Position numbers and translations under genes: made by a program
Assembly (NCBI GenBank): GCA_021850555.1
Contig: JAJZLX010000331.1
Span: 1 to 5,293 of the forward strand
Direction: 5' to 3'
Source: Pseudomonadota bacterium
GTDB lineage: Bacteria > Pseudomonadota > Gammaproteobacteria > Steroidobacterales > Steroidobacteraceae
Length of the DNA stretch: 5,293 nt
Shown: piece after piece, positions 1 to 5,293 of the stretch
Numbering within the stretch: the stretch's first letter is position 1
Layout of the letters: each line of letters starts with the position of its first letter
The notes under the pieces: model-generated
The model's database searches: none
What the model saw: only the letters and a program-made list of their open reading frames with translations
What the model was told of the DNA's origin: nothing

Positions 1-131
1 TCCCACAGGATGTCGGTGGCGGTGGGCAGACCGGCAGTTGCCGAGGCTCCCGCGCCGAGGAACCACGCGAAATTTTGCGGACGGACTGTGAATACGCTCG
101 TGAACTCCCCCTGTTCCATGAGTTCGCTCAC
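1..131 (-). CDS. SIR2-family protein, N-terminal fragment (gene continues past left edge)
   Basis: This is the 5' end of a minus-strand gene cut by the window edge. From the ATG at 119 it reads MEQGEFTSVFTVRPQNFAWF and then LGAGASATAGLPTATDILW up to the edge. The FLGAGASATAGLPTA stretch is the glycine-rich GAGxS turn that opens the Rossmann fold of SIR2/sirtuin NAD-binding domains. Here GLPTA replaces the GIPxFR of classical deacetylase sirtuins, as in the SIR2-like proteins of bacterial defence systems. Many of those hydrolyse NAD+ when a phage is sensed. An in-frame GTG at 131 (giving MSELMEQGEF) directly follows a TGA and is the longest start; the ATG at 119 is the alternative, and neither has a strong Shine-Dalgarno. 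It points the same way as the relaxase, 438 bp downstream of it. The catalytic His/Asn region and any partner domain lie outside the window, so defence function is inferred. The SIR2 assignment rests on this single motif but looks good. Confidence 0.72.
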   Translation of the reverse strand, partial: MSELMEQGEFTSVFTVRPQNFAWFLGAGASATAGLPTATDILW

Positions 132-197
132 TCAGGCGTTGCCCGACGCGGCCCGCGATCAGGTTCCGCGCGGAGCGTTGTATTCGGGACAGACGTT

Positions 198-228
198 ATT
201 CTAGTCATTGCGACTGATTCGCCCCCAA
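198..228 (-). promoter_or_regulatory. Possible promoter for the SIR2 gene
   Basis: On the minus strand TAGAAT (198-203), one mismatch from TATAAT, lies 67-79 bp upstream of the candidate SIR2 starts. A TTGGGG (223-228) sits 19 bp further upstream, a longer spacing than ideal, and an overlapping TTGACT (228-233) is farther still at 24 bp. A small GCGA-N5-TCGC inverted repeat lies between the two boxes. A promoter here would let the cargo gene be expressed independently of the transfer genes. The evidence is box similarity only. Confidence 0.25.
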
Positions 229-339
229 GTCAAACGCTGTTCAACGGGCGGGAAGTAATACCGCGCCCGCTGTGAATGGCTCTGTCGCCGGTTCCGGGGC
301 ATAGCAGGTTTTCGGGCCTTCCCGCTCGGCTGCCCAACT

Positions 340-573
340 GTGGGGCAAATATACAGAAAATTGGGGAAAATATCATGCAAGACACTGATTTACATAGTCT
401 TGCTATTCCTCGTGCTGAATATCACCGCTCACGGTCGAAGTCCCGGTGTTGCCCGCGATGCGGTCGCGGACAGCCTGGGGCCGAATCGTTACCGCTGTTC
501 TCCGGACTGGCGGGCGCCAGCCGCGAGTGCGACGGTGATCACATCAGCCGTTCAACAGAATGAACGAGGCTAG
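340..573 (+). CDS. Doubtful small ORF with a possible signal or membrane segment
   Basis: A 77-codon plus-strand frame begins with GTG at 340, or TTG at 361, and ends with TAG at 571-573, so it meets the relaxase stop end to end. Residues ~15-28 (TLIYIVLLFLVLNI) form a hydrophobic stretch after a basic N-terminus (YRKLGK), as in a signal peptide or single membrane helix. A short polar region of about 45 residues follows. Neither start has a good ribosome binding site. A competing frame with ATG at 375, preceded by GGGGA at a 7-nt spacing, gives a different 62-residue product with a CCPRC motif. I recognise neither product. The hydrophobic run may just reflect the AT-rich patch. If real, it could be a small exported protein such as an entry-exclusion factor, but nothing in the sequence shows that. 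Confidence 0.18.
   Translation: MGQIYRKLGKISCKTLIYIVLLFLVLNITAHGRSPGVARDAVADSLGPNRYRCSPDWRAPAASATVITSAVQQNERG
377..403. repeat. Perfect 7-bp inverted repeat, 13-bp spacer
   Basis: GCAAGAC at 377-383 and GTCTTGC at 397-403 are exact inverted copies whose centres are 20 bp apart, about two helical turns, as in operators bound by a dimer. They lie in the AT-rich patch upstream of the SIR2 gene. A 7-bp match at some spacing is not very unlikely by chance in 438 bp, so the operator reading is weak. Confidence 0.3.
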
Positions 574-2531
574 CGCGACATGCCACGCTGCCGCGAGAGG
601 TTCCAAGAAACGTGGTCGCCTCGCGTGACTGCCGTAACGACCTGACCGAGATGCCCCTCGATAACGGGCCGCCACGGGACCAAGCTGAACCCGGTCCCGT
701 CGTCCAGCATCGCGAATCGCCCGCTCGCCAGAACCACGGATCGCCGGAGAACACCCGAGGCGGGCTCACCGTCGACAAGCGGGTGATAAACGAGCCCGGT
801 CTCGGTCTGAATCGTTACAGCGGCACTCGCAAGTTCGCGCGCTCTCAGTGTCGCAAGAAGGTTCCGTGTGAGCACGAGCCGCTGTCCTCGACGCTCAACC
901 AAGCCCTCGCGGACGAGAAATCCCTCCCGCTCGGCAAGCGCTGCACGGACCTCGGAGCCGAATCCCATCGGCGAGAGGTCATCGCGTTGGTCCACCAGCA
1001 ATCGGTCCAGCCAGGTAGCCCCGACTACTCGCACCTGGCGCTCGATCGGAACGTAGGATCGGACCTCCACCTGGATGCCACGGGAGCGGCGGGCATCGTA
1101 AGCTCGTCCGCGCTCGACCAGGTCCCTGGGCACGCGCCAGACGCCCTCGTCTAGACGGTCGACGATACCAGAGCGGCGCAGCGCTTCAAGTCGCCGCACG
1201 TGAGCCTCGACGAATGCCTCGGGATCTTGCCCCGACCGAGTATCAGCTCGAGCGGCCGCGAGGTGCTTGGAGGTTCGGTAGATGCCGTCGCGCGCCAGCT
1301 CCGCAATCACCCGGTCCGCTGCACGGGGCTTCGGGCCGCTGCTCACGGTGACTATGGCGCCGACCGGCAGTCCGCCGAGGTCTACCCGAGGTGGTATGAC
1401 AACGTGGCAGCCACGGCCGTCTATCCCGTCCACGATCAGGTATCCGCGGTCGTGCAAGGGATCGGCCATGCCCTTCGCGGCCAGCCGCCCGGTCACAGAT
1501 CCGGGAAGTTCGGTATTGCCGAAGGTGGCAAGCTCGCGGCGCTCAGCGCCAAGCGCTCGCTGCATGCGGCGAATGATGTCGCGCCGCTCACCCATCGCCC
1601 GCAGGAGCCGTTCGAAATCTGGCGAGAGCTGCCAGCGATCCGGGGCAAGGCGCTCGGTGAGACCGAGCTCCCCGAGACGCTGCAAGCGGCCGATCAGTAG
1701 TGCCCGCCGCTCTCGGTCCCGGACAGAGGAGGAAAGGTCGGCCAGGTCCAGAATCGTGCCCTGCGCGCTCCGCTGGAGGGCCCGATCCAGGCTCGTCCAC
1801 CGCTCCTGCTCGACCTCCCGCGTCAAACTCTCCCGGATCTCCCGCTCCGTCCGCGGCCCGAGCCATCGCGTGGCGAGCTCCGCGGCGCGATGGCGCATGC
1901 CGTGCGCGATGTACTCTCCGGCGATGACGAGATCCTCGCCGGCCTCGTCCTTGCCGCGCAGCAGGATGTGGATGTGCGGATTGTCGGTGTCCCAGTGGTC
2001 CGTCGCCACCCACTCGAGCCGCGTCCCGAGATCGCGCTCGACTTGCGCCATGAACTCACGGGTGTAGGACTTCAGATCGCCGATCTGTGCGCCGTCCTCC
2101 GGCGAGACGATGATCTTGAAGTGATGCCGGTCGGGCTCGATGCGCCGGGCAAAGGACTCAGCGTCGATCTCATCTTGCCGTGCCGCCTCGAGGCTACCAG
2201 GGCTGCCATCCGGCTGCACTCCGTCCCGCTCGATGTAGTCAAGACTTTCCCTGATCGCCGCGGGCCGAACCTGCGCATGCTGGACGATGCGGACCTTCAC
2301 GATCACCCGCCGCGAGCCCGGTCCGAGAGCTCGAGCGGCCAGGCGCGCAGCCGCGTAACCCCGCCCGAGCCGCGCTCCCGGGCGAGCGCGTCCCGCGCGG
2401 TAGCCCAGCGACTTCCCTGAACGCGAGGCAGCGCGGACAACGCGGCCGACAAACCGCTGGCTGCTCGCGTCTCCGCGAGCTCTGGGTGGCCCCACTCGCG
2501 GCCGAAAGCGATCATCGCGACTCCGCTTCAT
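570..2531 (-). CDS. VirD2-like relaxase / mobilization nuclease with DUF3363 region
   Basis: This 653-residue protein is the DNA-strand transferase that nicks oriT, stays attached to the 5' end through a tyrosine and pilots the strand into the recipient. After a basic, Arg-rich N-terminus (residues 1-75) comes the nuclease core (~76-235). It has a candidate catalytic tyrosine in LDYIERDG (Tyr99), the HHFKIIVSPED motif (136-146), and the metal-binding motif HWDTDNPHIHILLRG with His179, Asp181, His186 and His188. TREVEQERW (~237-245) begins the long DUF3363 portion, which ends intact with a GFSLVPWRP motif near the C-terminus. I chose ATG 2531 because MKRSRDDRFRPR resembles the start I recall for this family. 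A GTG at 2621 adds 30 residues and has AGGAG (2626-2630) only 4 nt upstream, so it is a real alternative. It follows the transglycosylase gene on the same strand. The family call is firm; the exact start is not. Confidence 0.92.
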   Translation of the reverse strand: MKRSRDDRFRPRVGPPRARGDASSQRFVGRVVRAASRSGKSLGYRAGRARPGARLGRGYAAARLAARALGPGSRRVIVKVRIVQHAQVRPAAIRESLDYIERDGVQPDGSPGSLEAARQDEIDAESFARRIEPDRHHFKIIVSPEDGAQIGDLKSYTREFMAQVERDLGTRLEWVATDHWDTDNPHIHILLRGKDEAGEDLVIAGEYIAHGMRHRAAELATRWLGPRTEREIRESLTREVEQERWTSLDRALQRSAQGTILDLADLSSSVRDRERRALLIGRLQRLGELGLTERLAPDRWQLSPDFERLLRAMGERRDIIRRMQRALGAERRELATFGNTELPGSVTGRLAAKGMADPLHDRGYLIVDGIDGRGCHVVIPPRVDLGGLPVGAIVTVSSGPKPRAADRVIAELARDGIYRTSKHLAAARADTRSGQDPEAFVEAHVRRLEALRRSGIVDRLDEGVWRVPRDLVERGRAYDARRSRGIQVEVRSYVPIERQVRVVGATWLDRLLVDQRDDLSPMGFGSEVRAALAEREGFLVREGLVERRGQRLVLTRNLLATLRARELASAAVTIQTETGLVYHPLVDGEPASGVLRRSVVLASGRFAMLDDGTGFSLVPWRPVIEGHLGQVVTAVTRGDHVSWNLSRQRGMSR

Positions 2532-2763
2532 CGCTGGGTCCAGTCGCAGCCCGGCGCAGCGTGGCGTACGCGGCACCCGAAAGTTCCTTTGCGCGCAATC
2601 ACTTGCCACGGCTGGCAGCACTCCGCTCCTGCGCGGCCGTGCCGCGCAAACCGATGTGCAGACAATGGCTTGGCGGCGCGTCCGTGCCGCCGCCTTCTAT
2701 CTTGCTTCCGCACCTCCCATCCGGCCTTTCCCCGCCTCTCCCGATTTGTGGCTTCAGATGAGG
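2532..2763 (-). promoter_or_regulatory. Relaxase leader with two hairpins; candidate oriT or control region
   Basis: This gap separates the transglycosylase stop from the relaxase ATG (only 142 bp if the relaxase starts at GTG 2621). It holds two strong stem-loops. TGCGCGGC (2630-2637) pairs with GCCGCGCA (2641-2648) over a 3-nt loop, and GGCGGCG (2672-2678) pairs with CGCCGCC (2688-2694) over a 9-nt loop. The 9-mer CCGTGCCGC occurs in both (2637-2645 and 2682-2690). The minus strand is strikingly purine-rich from about 2695 to 2750. Transfer origins commonly lie beside their relaxase gene and contain inverted repeats, so this is a reasonable oriT candidate. I see no convincing nic consensus. 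The hairpin at 2630-2648 would also abut the ribosome binding site of the GTG 2621 start, so translational control is another possibility. Confidence 0.35.
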
Positions 2764-3465
2764 TCACCGTGATGACGCCTTCGGGGACTGTCGATGTGAA
2801 CGCCTTGCGGTTCGGCGGCGGCGCGATAGCGGGACGAACAGGCCGCTGTCGCGCAACTCCTCGGATGAACGATCACCCGCCGCCGGACCCGCTGTCAGGT
2901 TGACAAAGAGCGCACTCGCGGCCGGTGTACTCGGTGCTGGCACGGGTACCGCTCGAGCATGCATTCCCTGAATCGCGCGGCGCACGTGCGCCACGTAATC
3001 CAGCGTCGCTCGAGGAAGCGGCTTTCCGTGCTCCAGGGATTCTTCGTACCGTCCGGGACCTGCCTGATACGCGGCCAGAAAGCCCGCCGATCCGTAGCGC
3101 TCATAGAGATCCCGAAGATACGCCGCGCCGGCCAGAATATTGTCATGCGGGTCGAACGGATCGTCGCCGAGCCCCAGTCGCCTCCGGTACTCCCTCCAGG
3201 TCGCCGGCATGAGCTGCATGAGTCCCATGGCGCCCGCCGGGGATGTCGTCGGCTTGCCGTTCACCGTCTCACACCCCGCGCTCTCCGCGCGGATCACGGC
3301 GTCGATCCAATCCGGCGGCAACCGAAATCTGTCGGCCGCCTCACGGATGAAGGGCTGCCAACGTGCCGTGCCACAGAAGACCGGGCGGTCGGCGGCAAGC
3401 GCGCCGCCGTGAACGCGTACGAGACCGGCCAGCACCCATCCAGCGACCCTGGAAGCGCGCCTCAT
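2764..3465 (-). CDS. Lytic transglycosylase of the conjugation machinery (VirB1/TrbN-like)
   Basis: This 233-residue periplasmic enzyme would cleave peptidoglycan to let the type IV secretion channel through the wall. Residues 1-25 form a signal peptide (MRRASRVAGWVLAGL, then an ALAA cleavage context). The SLT/goose-type lysozyme domain spans ~35-165: catalytic Glu61 in VIRAESAG, GAMGLMQLMPATW (78-90), DPHDNILAGAAYL (105-117) and AAYQAGPGRY (131-140). The usual AYNAGPG has Gln in place of Asn here. After residue ~168 comes a low-complexity Pro/Ala tail with DSGLFVPLS, a tail style seen in transglycosylases of this kind of element. The start is ATG 3465, which overlaps the traF stop by four bases (ATGA), so translation is probably coupled; a longer frame to 3603 runs into traF and would bury the signal peptide. 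Confidence is high for the family, good for the role. Confidence 0.93.
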   Translation of the reverse strand: MRRASRVAGWVLAGLVRVHGGALAADRPVFCGTARWQPFIREAADRFRLPPDWIDAVIRAESAGCETVNGKPTTSPAGAMGLMQLMPATWREYRRRLGLGDDPFDPHDNILAGAAYLRDLYERYGSAGFLAAYQAGPGRYEESLEHGKPLPRATLDYVAHVRRAIQGMHARAVPVPAPSTPAASALFVNLTAGPAAGDRSSEELRDSGLFVPLSRRRRTARRSHRQSPKASSR

Positions 3466-4118
3466 TGCCAGGTCCAGAGCGGGATGGCGCGCCGCACGAT
3501 GGCTTTCCGCGTGACGGGACCGAAGTACCGGCTGTCGTAGGAGTCCGGAACATCGCCCAGCAAGAGGTATTCGCCCCTCGCGAGCTCCCCGCACCCTCGC
3601 CACTCCGGAAGAGGACGACCGGCCGAGTCGGCGACCAGTGCTCGAGCAACCGTCCGACCGTTGATCGAGAGAACGCCCGAACGCTCACACACGTAATCGC
3701 CGCGGATCCCCGCAATACGCTTGATCACCGGGACGGTGATCGGCAGGTATCCGCGCGCCGCCGCCAATCGTGCGGCCCAGCCGGGAATGTGGGCGACAAC
3801 AAGCATGCCGACCCGGAGGCGATCTGCCGGCGCAGTCCGGTACCAGCCCAGGGGCATGCTCGGACTGGCGTTGTATACCAGCTCCACCGGGAACCGGATG
3901 CCGGGCGCTCCGAGACTCGCCCATGCGGCAGAGAACGCGAGGATCAGAATGGGAATCCAGCGGGTCGACCGGACGGCCTCGGGACGACCGGATGAATGCC
4001 GCGGCGATCGTCCGTTCGTCGAACGAATCTCCGGTTGACGGACGTCCGCACGCGGTACCGATCGCAGCTCGGCGCTCTTCCCGCACGCTGCCAGCCGGTT
4101 GCCACCCATCGGCATCAA
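3462..4118 (-). CDS. traF: Conjugative S26 signal peptidase, TraF family
   Basis: This inner-membrane serine protease belongs to the family of RP4 TraF, which matures and cyclises the TrbC pilin. Residues ~54-72 (WIPILILAFSAAWASLGAP) form the membrane anchor. NASPSMPLGWYR (83-94) carries the likely catalytic Ser87, and VIKRIAGIRGDYV (131-143) carries the general-base Lys133. GDVPDSYDSRYFGPV (188-202) is the conserved C-terminal S26 box. The only possible starts are TTG 4118, ATG 4115 and ATG 4109; GAGGA (4126-4130) lies 7 nt before the TTG. From there the product is 218 residues and has about 53 residues, Arg-rich and poorly ordered in appearance, before the membrane helix. That is longer than usual for this family. 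No start codon lies between residue 4 and the helix, so the extension is either real or the relic of an altered 5' end. The gene ends inside the transglycosylase start codon, marking an operon. Confidence 0.92.
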   Translation of the reverse strand: MMPMGGNRLAACGKSAELRSVPRADVRQPEIRSTNGRSPRHSSGRPEAVRSTRWIPILILAFSAAWASLGAPGIRFPVELVYNASPSMPLGWYRTAPADRLRVGMLVVAHIPGWAARLAAARGYLPITVPVIKRIAGIRGDYVCERSGVLSINGRTVARALVADSAGRPLPEWRGCGELARGEYLLLGDVPDSYDSRYFGPVTRKAIVRRAIPLWTWQ

Positions 4119-4275
4119 GATGCAGTCCTCACCGGATGCCGTCCGCGCGGCGTTCCGATCAGCGCATCCACAGAAAACGACCAGCCCTCCGGCGTTATGA
4201 AAGATCCGAAAGTTCTGGTTATCAGAGTTAAGAAGCTGGATCCGCTTGCCGCGTCAATGACCTGCACGCGTCCTT

Positions 4276-4294
4276 GCGCCTGATGACACGATAG
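4276..4294 (+). repeat. Iteron copy 1
   Basis: GCGCCTGATGACACGATAG. It differs from copy 2 at two adjacent bases only (GA versus AG). Copy 2 starts 23 bp downstream, close to two helical turns, as expected for side-by-side binding of RepA. Confidence 0.8.
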
Positions 4295-4298
4295 TCGC

Positions 4299-4317
4299 GC
4301 GCCTGATAGCACGATAG
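4299..4317 (+). repeat. Iteron copy 2
   Basis: GCGCCTGATAGCACGATAG. It is the middle of three directly repeated units, 17 of 19 bases identical to copy 1 and 24 bp from the start of copy 3. The reverse complement reads CTATCGTGCTATCAGGCGC, which is the orientation of the repA coding strand. Confidence 0.8.
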
Positions 4318-4322
4318 GGTTT

Positions 4323-4341
4323 GCGCCTGATAACACGTGTC
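4323..4341 (+). repeat. Iteron copy 3, degenerate at one end
   Basis: GCGCCTGATAACACGTGTC. The first 15 bases keep the GCGCCTGATRRCACG core, but the last four (TGTC) replace the ATAG of the other copies. It lies only a few bases past the repA stop codon. It may be a lower-affinity site or the border of the array. Confidence 0.72.
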
Positions 4342-4344
4342 TAT

Positions 4345-5232
4345 TCACAGGTTGTCCCCAATCCGGAACCGCGCGGCCAGCTGCGCCACCGTCCGCTCGA
4401 TCCCCACCGTGGAAGATGCGCGGACGTGCAGCACTTCAGCACCACGGCGCGAACGCTCGATCGCCATTCGGTAGCCCGGCAGCACGCCGGCACGCGCGAT
4501 CCGGCGCAGGTCGATCGCGAAGTCGGAATACCGGGCCAAGCTTCCCGAGCGGACATGCAGATGCCGGAAGTCGAACCGCCAGCCGTCCGGCTGCTTGCCG
4601 GCGTGCTTGCGCGCCAGGCGGTACAGCCAGCGCTCGATCCCGCCGGTCAGGGAGAAGTACGCCCGGTCAATGGTGAGGATCAGGCTCGAATCGATGACGC
4701 TCGCGTAGAACCAATCCGGCACGACGAGCTCGAGGCCGAGCGGTCGGCCCTCTCCCGTCGCGCGCTCCTTCCACTCGTTGATCCAGGAGAAGCGGTGCAG
4801 ACGGCGGCTGGAAGGCTGCCGGATCGATGTGGCGACCGTCGTCGACTGAAGCCGATCGAGAGCCGCCTTCAACCCTCTGTACGCCCGGCCGCTGGTGTCC
4901 CGACCGACGAAACCCAGGATCTCGTAGGGCGTCGCCATGATCAGTCGCGACGTCGGTATGCCGGCATCCCGTGCTTCGACGATCTGAGAGGCCGCCCAGA
5001 TGAGCACGTCCGCATCCCAGATCGTGGCGATTCCGTGCTCAGTCGTTCCCTCGACGCGGATCGCGATGTCGCCGGCGTGGTAGTCGATCGGCCTGATGCG
5101 CTTCGACTTCGAGAGGGAGAAGAACGGGTACGACATGAGGTCTTGCAGGTCGCGCGGCGCAAGATCGGCGGCCAGGGCCCGAAAAGCTTCGAGCTGTGCC
5201 CTCTCAGAATTGCCGCCGGTTCCATCCCGCAC
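4345..5232 (-). CDS. repA: Replication initiator protein A (RepA/RPA family)
   Basis: This 295-residue protein is a plasmid-type replication initiator that would bind the adjacent iterons. The conserved N-terminal block is LMSYPFFSLSKSKRIRPIDY (32-51), followed by GIATIWDADVLIWAASQI (67-84), a hallmark of the family. TPYEILGFVGR (101-111) and YRGLKAALDRLQSTTV (118-133) look like a first winged-helix DNA-binding unit. SWINEW (149-154), VPDWFY (171-176) and GGIERWLYRLARKHAGKQ (197-214) look like a second. I chose GTG 5232 because GGAG (5242-5245) lies 9 nt upstream and the N-terminus then matches family length; TTG 5259 is the longest start but has no ribosome binding site. The frame is intact. 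The canonical partner parA is not found downstream; the origin follows instead. The variant resembles those carried on conjugative elements next to traF and a DUF3363 relaxase. Confidence 0.93.
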   Translation of the reverse strand: MRDGTGGNSERAQLEAFRALAADLAPRDLQDLMSYPFFSLSKSKRIRPIDYHAGDIAIRVEGTTEHGIATIWDADVLIWAASQIVEARDAGIPTSRLIMATPYEILGFVGRDTSGRAYRGLKAALDRLQSTTVATSIRQPSSRRLHRFSWINEWKERATGEGRPLGLELVVPDWFYASVIDSSLILTIDRAYFSLTGGIERWLYRLARKHAGKQPDGWRFDFRHLHVRSGSLARYSDFAIDLRRIARAGVLPGYRMAIERSRRGAEVLHVRASSTVGIERTVAQLAARFRIGDNL

Positions 5233-5259
5233 GGATGCGATCTCCGCCACGCAGATCAA

Positions 5260-5293
5260 TCAGCGCAGAGCGACGTAACGATCGTCGGAGGTG
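5260..5293 (-). other. Possible C-terminal tail of an upstream gene
   Basis: One minus-strand frame is open from the right edge to a TGA at 5262-5260 and reads TSDDRYVALR. It would end 27 bp before the repA GTG and just touch the TTG at 5259, a spacing that suits an operon. Ten codons are far too few to call a gene or name it. Confidence 0.2.

Larger units (their letters stand above)
132..569. other. Intergenic region between relaxase and SIR2 gene
   Basis: These 438 bp contain no gene I recognise on either strand. The base composition is uneven: 347-400 is about 30% GC in an otherwise GC-rich window. Visible structures are an inverted repeat GCAAGAC (377-383) / GTCTTGC (397-403) with a 13-bp spacer, a 6-bp hairpin CGTTCA (549-554) / TGAACG (561-566) just past the relaxase stop, a GC-rich repeat CGGGCG (245-250) / CGCCCG (264-269), and a 10-bp palindrome TCCGCGCGGA (165-174) in the SIR2 leader. 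None is followed by a clear T-run, so I call no intrinsic terminator. In related elements the coupling-protein gene traG/virD4 often follows the relaxase; here its place is taken by this spacer and the SIR2 gene. Confidence 0.6.
4119..4344. other. Putative vegetative origin (oriV) downstream of repA
   Basis: These 226 bp between repA and traF hold origin-like parts. There are three iterons (4276-4341), the last ending 3 bp beyond the repA stop codon. An AT-rich patch at 4195-4234 (about 33% GC in a GC-rich window) could melt. An inverted half-iteron, GTTATCAG, lies inside it at 4218-4225. Two weak DnaA-box look-alikes are GCATCCACA (4164-4172) and CTATTCACA (4341-4349, running into the repA stop), each with two mismatches to TTATCCACA. 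A minus-strand frame at 4115-4348 crosses the iterons and looks non-coding. The arrangement, iterons next to the gene of their initiator, is typical of theta-replicating plasmids. It is inferred from sequence layout; the DnaA boxes are the weakest part. Confidence 0.6.

Noticed and set aside
545..570. Terminator after the relaxase
   Set aside because: The hairpin CGTTCA/TGAACG has only a 6-bp stem with mixed composition and no following T-run on the minus strand.
1282..2067. Long plus-strand ORF (261 codons) opposite the relaxase
   Set aside because: Its product is Arg/Ser-rich with no domain, and it lies wholly antisense to an intact relaxase whose motifs are clear. It is a shadow of GC-rich codon usage.
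2959..3540. Plus-strand ORF of 193 codons opposite the transglycosylase
   Set aside because: It is antisense to a gene with all catalytic motifs, has no recognisable domain and has no ribosome binding site worth noting.
3466..3603. Upstream extension of the transglycosylase frame
   Set aside because: It would overlap the coding end of traF by about 140 bp and bury the signal peptide; the ATGA start at 3465 fits better.
4115..4348. Minus-strand ORF of 77 codons across the iterons
   Set aside because: It consists partly of the translated repeats (repeated LSGA), matches no family I know, and overlaps the origin-like elements.
1..5293. CRISPR array, tRNA, rRNA or insertion sequence
   Set aside because: I saw no regularly spaced long repeats beyond the three short iterons, no cloverleaf-like sequence, and no transposase or terminal inverted repeats.

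Overview
The window is a compact, GC-rich piece of a mobile genetic element from a Proteobacterium. No ribosomal or housekeeping marker lets me name the genus. All five recognisable genes lie on the minus strand. Read in their direction of transcription (right to left) they are: repA (replication initiator A), a three-copy iteron array that looks like an origin of replication, traF (an S26-type conjugative signal peptidase), a VirB1/TrbN-like lytic transglycosylase, a VirD2-like relaxase with a C-terminal DUF3363 region, and the first ~39-43 codons of a SIR2-family gene that runs off the left edge. This gene set is the replication and DNA-processing arm of an integrative and conjugative element or conjugative plasmid.

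Layout. 5260-5293 holds only a possible tail of an upstream gene. 4345-5232 is repA. 4119-4344 is intergenic, with iterons just after the repA stop, an AT-rich patch, an inverted half-iteron and two weak DnaA-box look-alikes. 3462-4118 is traF, which overlaps the transglycosylase gene (2764-3465) by 4 bp as ATGA. 2532-2763 is a leader with two GC-rich hairpins, a plausible place for oriT or relaxase control. 570-2531 is the relaxase. 132-569 has no recognised gene; it contains a 30% GC patch, inverted repeats and one doubtful small plus-strand ORF. 1-131 is the start of the SIR2 gene.

How the genes fit together. RepA would act at the iterons to replicate the excised or plasmid form. TraF would mature the pilin and other exported transfer proteins. 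The transglycosylase would open the peptidoglycan for the mating channel, and the relaxase would nick oriT and lead the strand into the recipient. The SIR2 gene is not a transfer gene. Its GAGAS nucleotide-binding motif resembles NAD-consuming SIR2 proteins of antiphage defence, so it is best read as cargo inserted directly after the relaxase. From memory of related elements, parA, a DUF2840 gene and a DUF736 gene often sit among these genes; I see none of them here, so this is a reduced or divergent version. The many long plus-strand ORFs opposite the relaxase and transglycosylase are antisense shadows of GC-rich genes.
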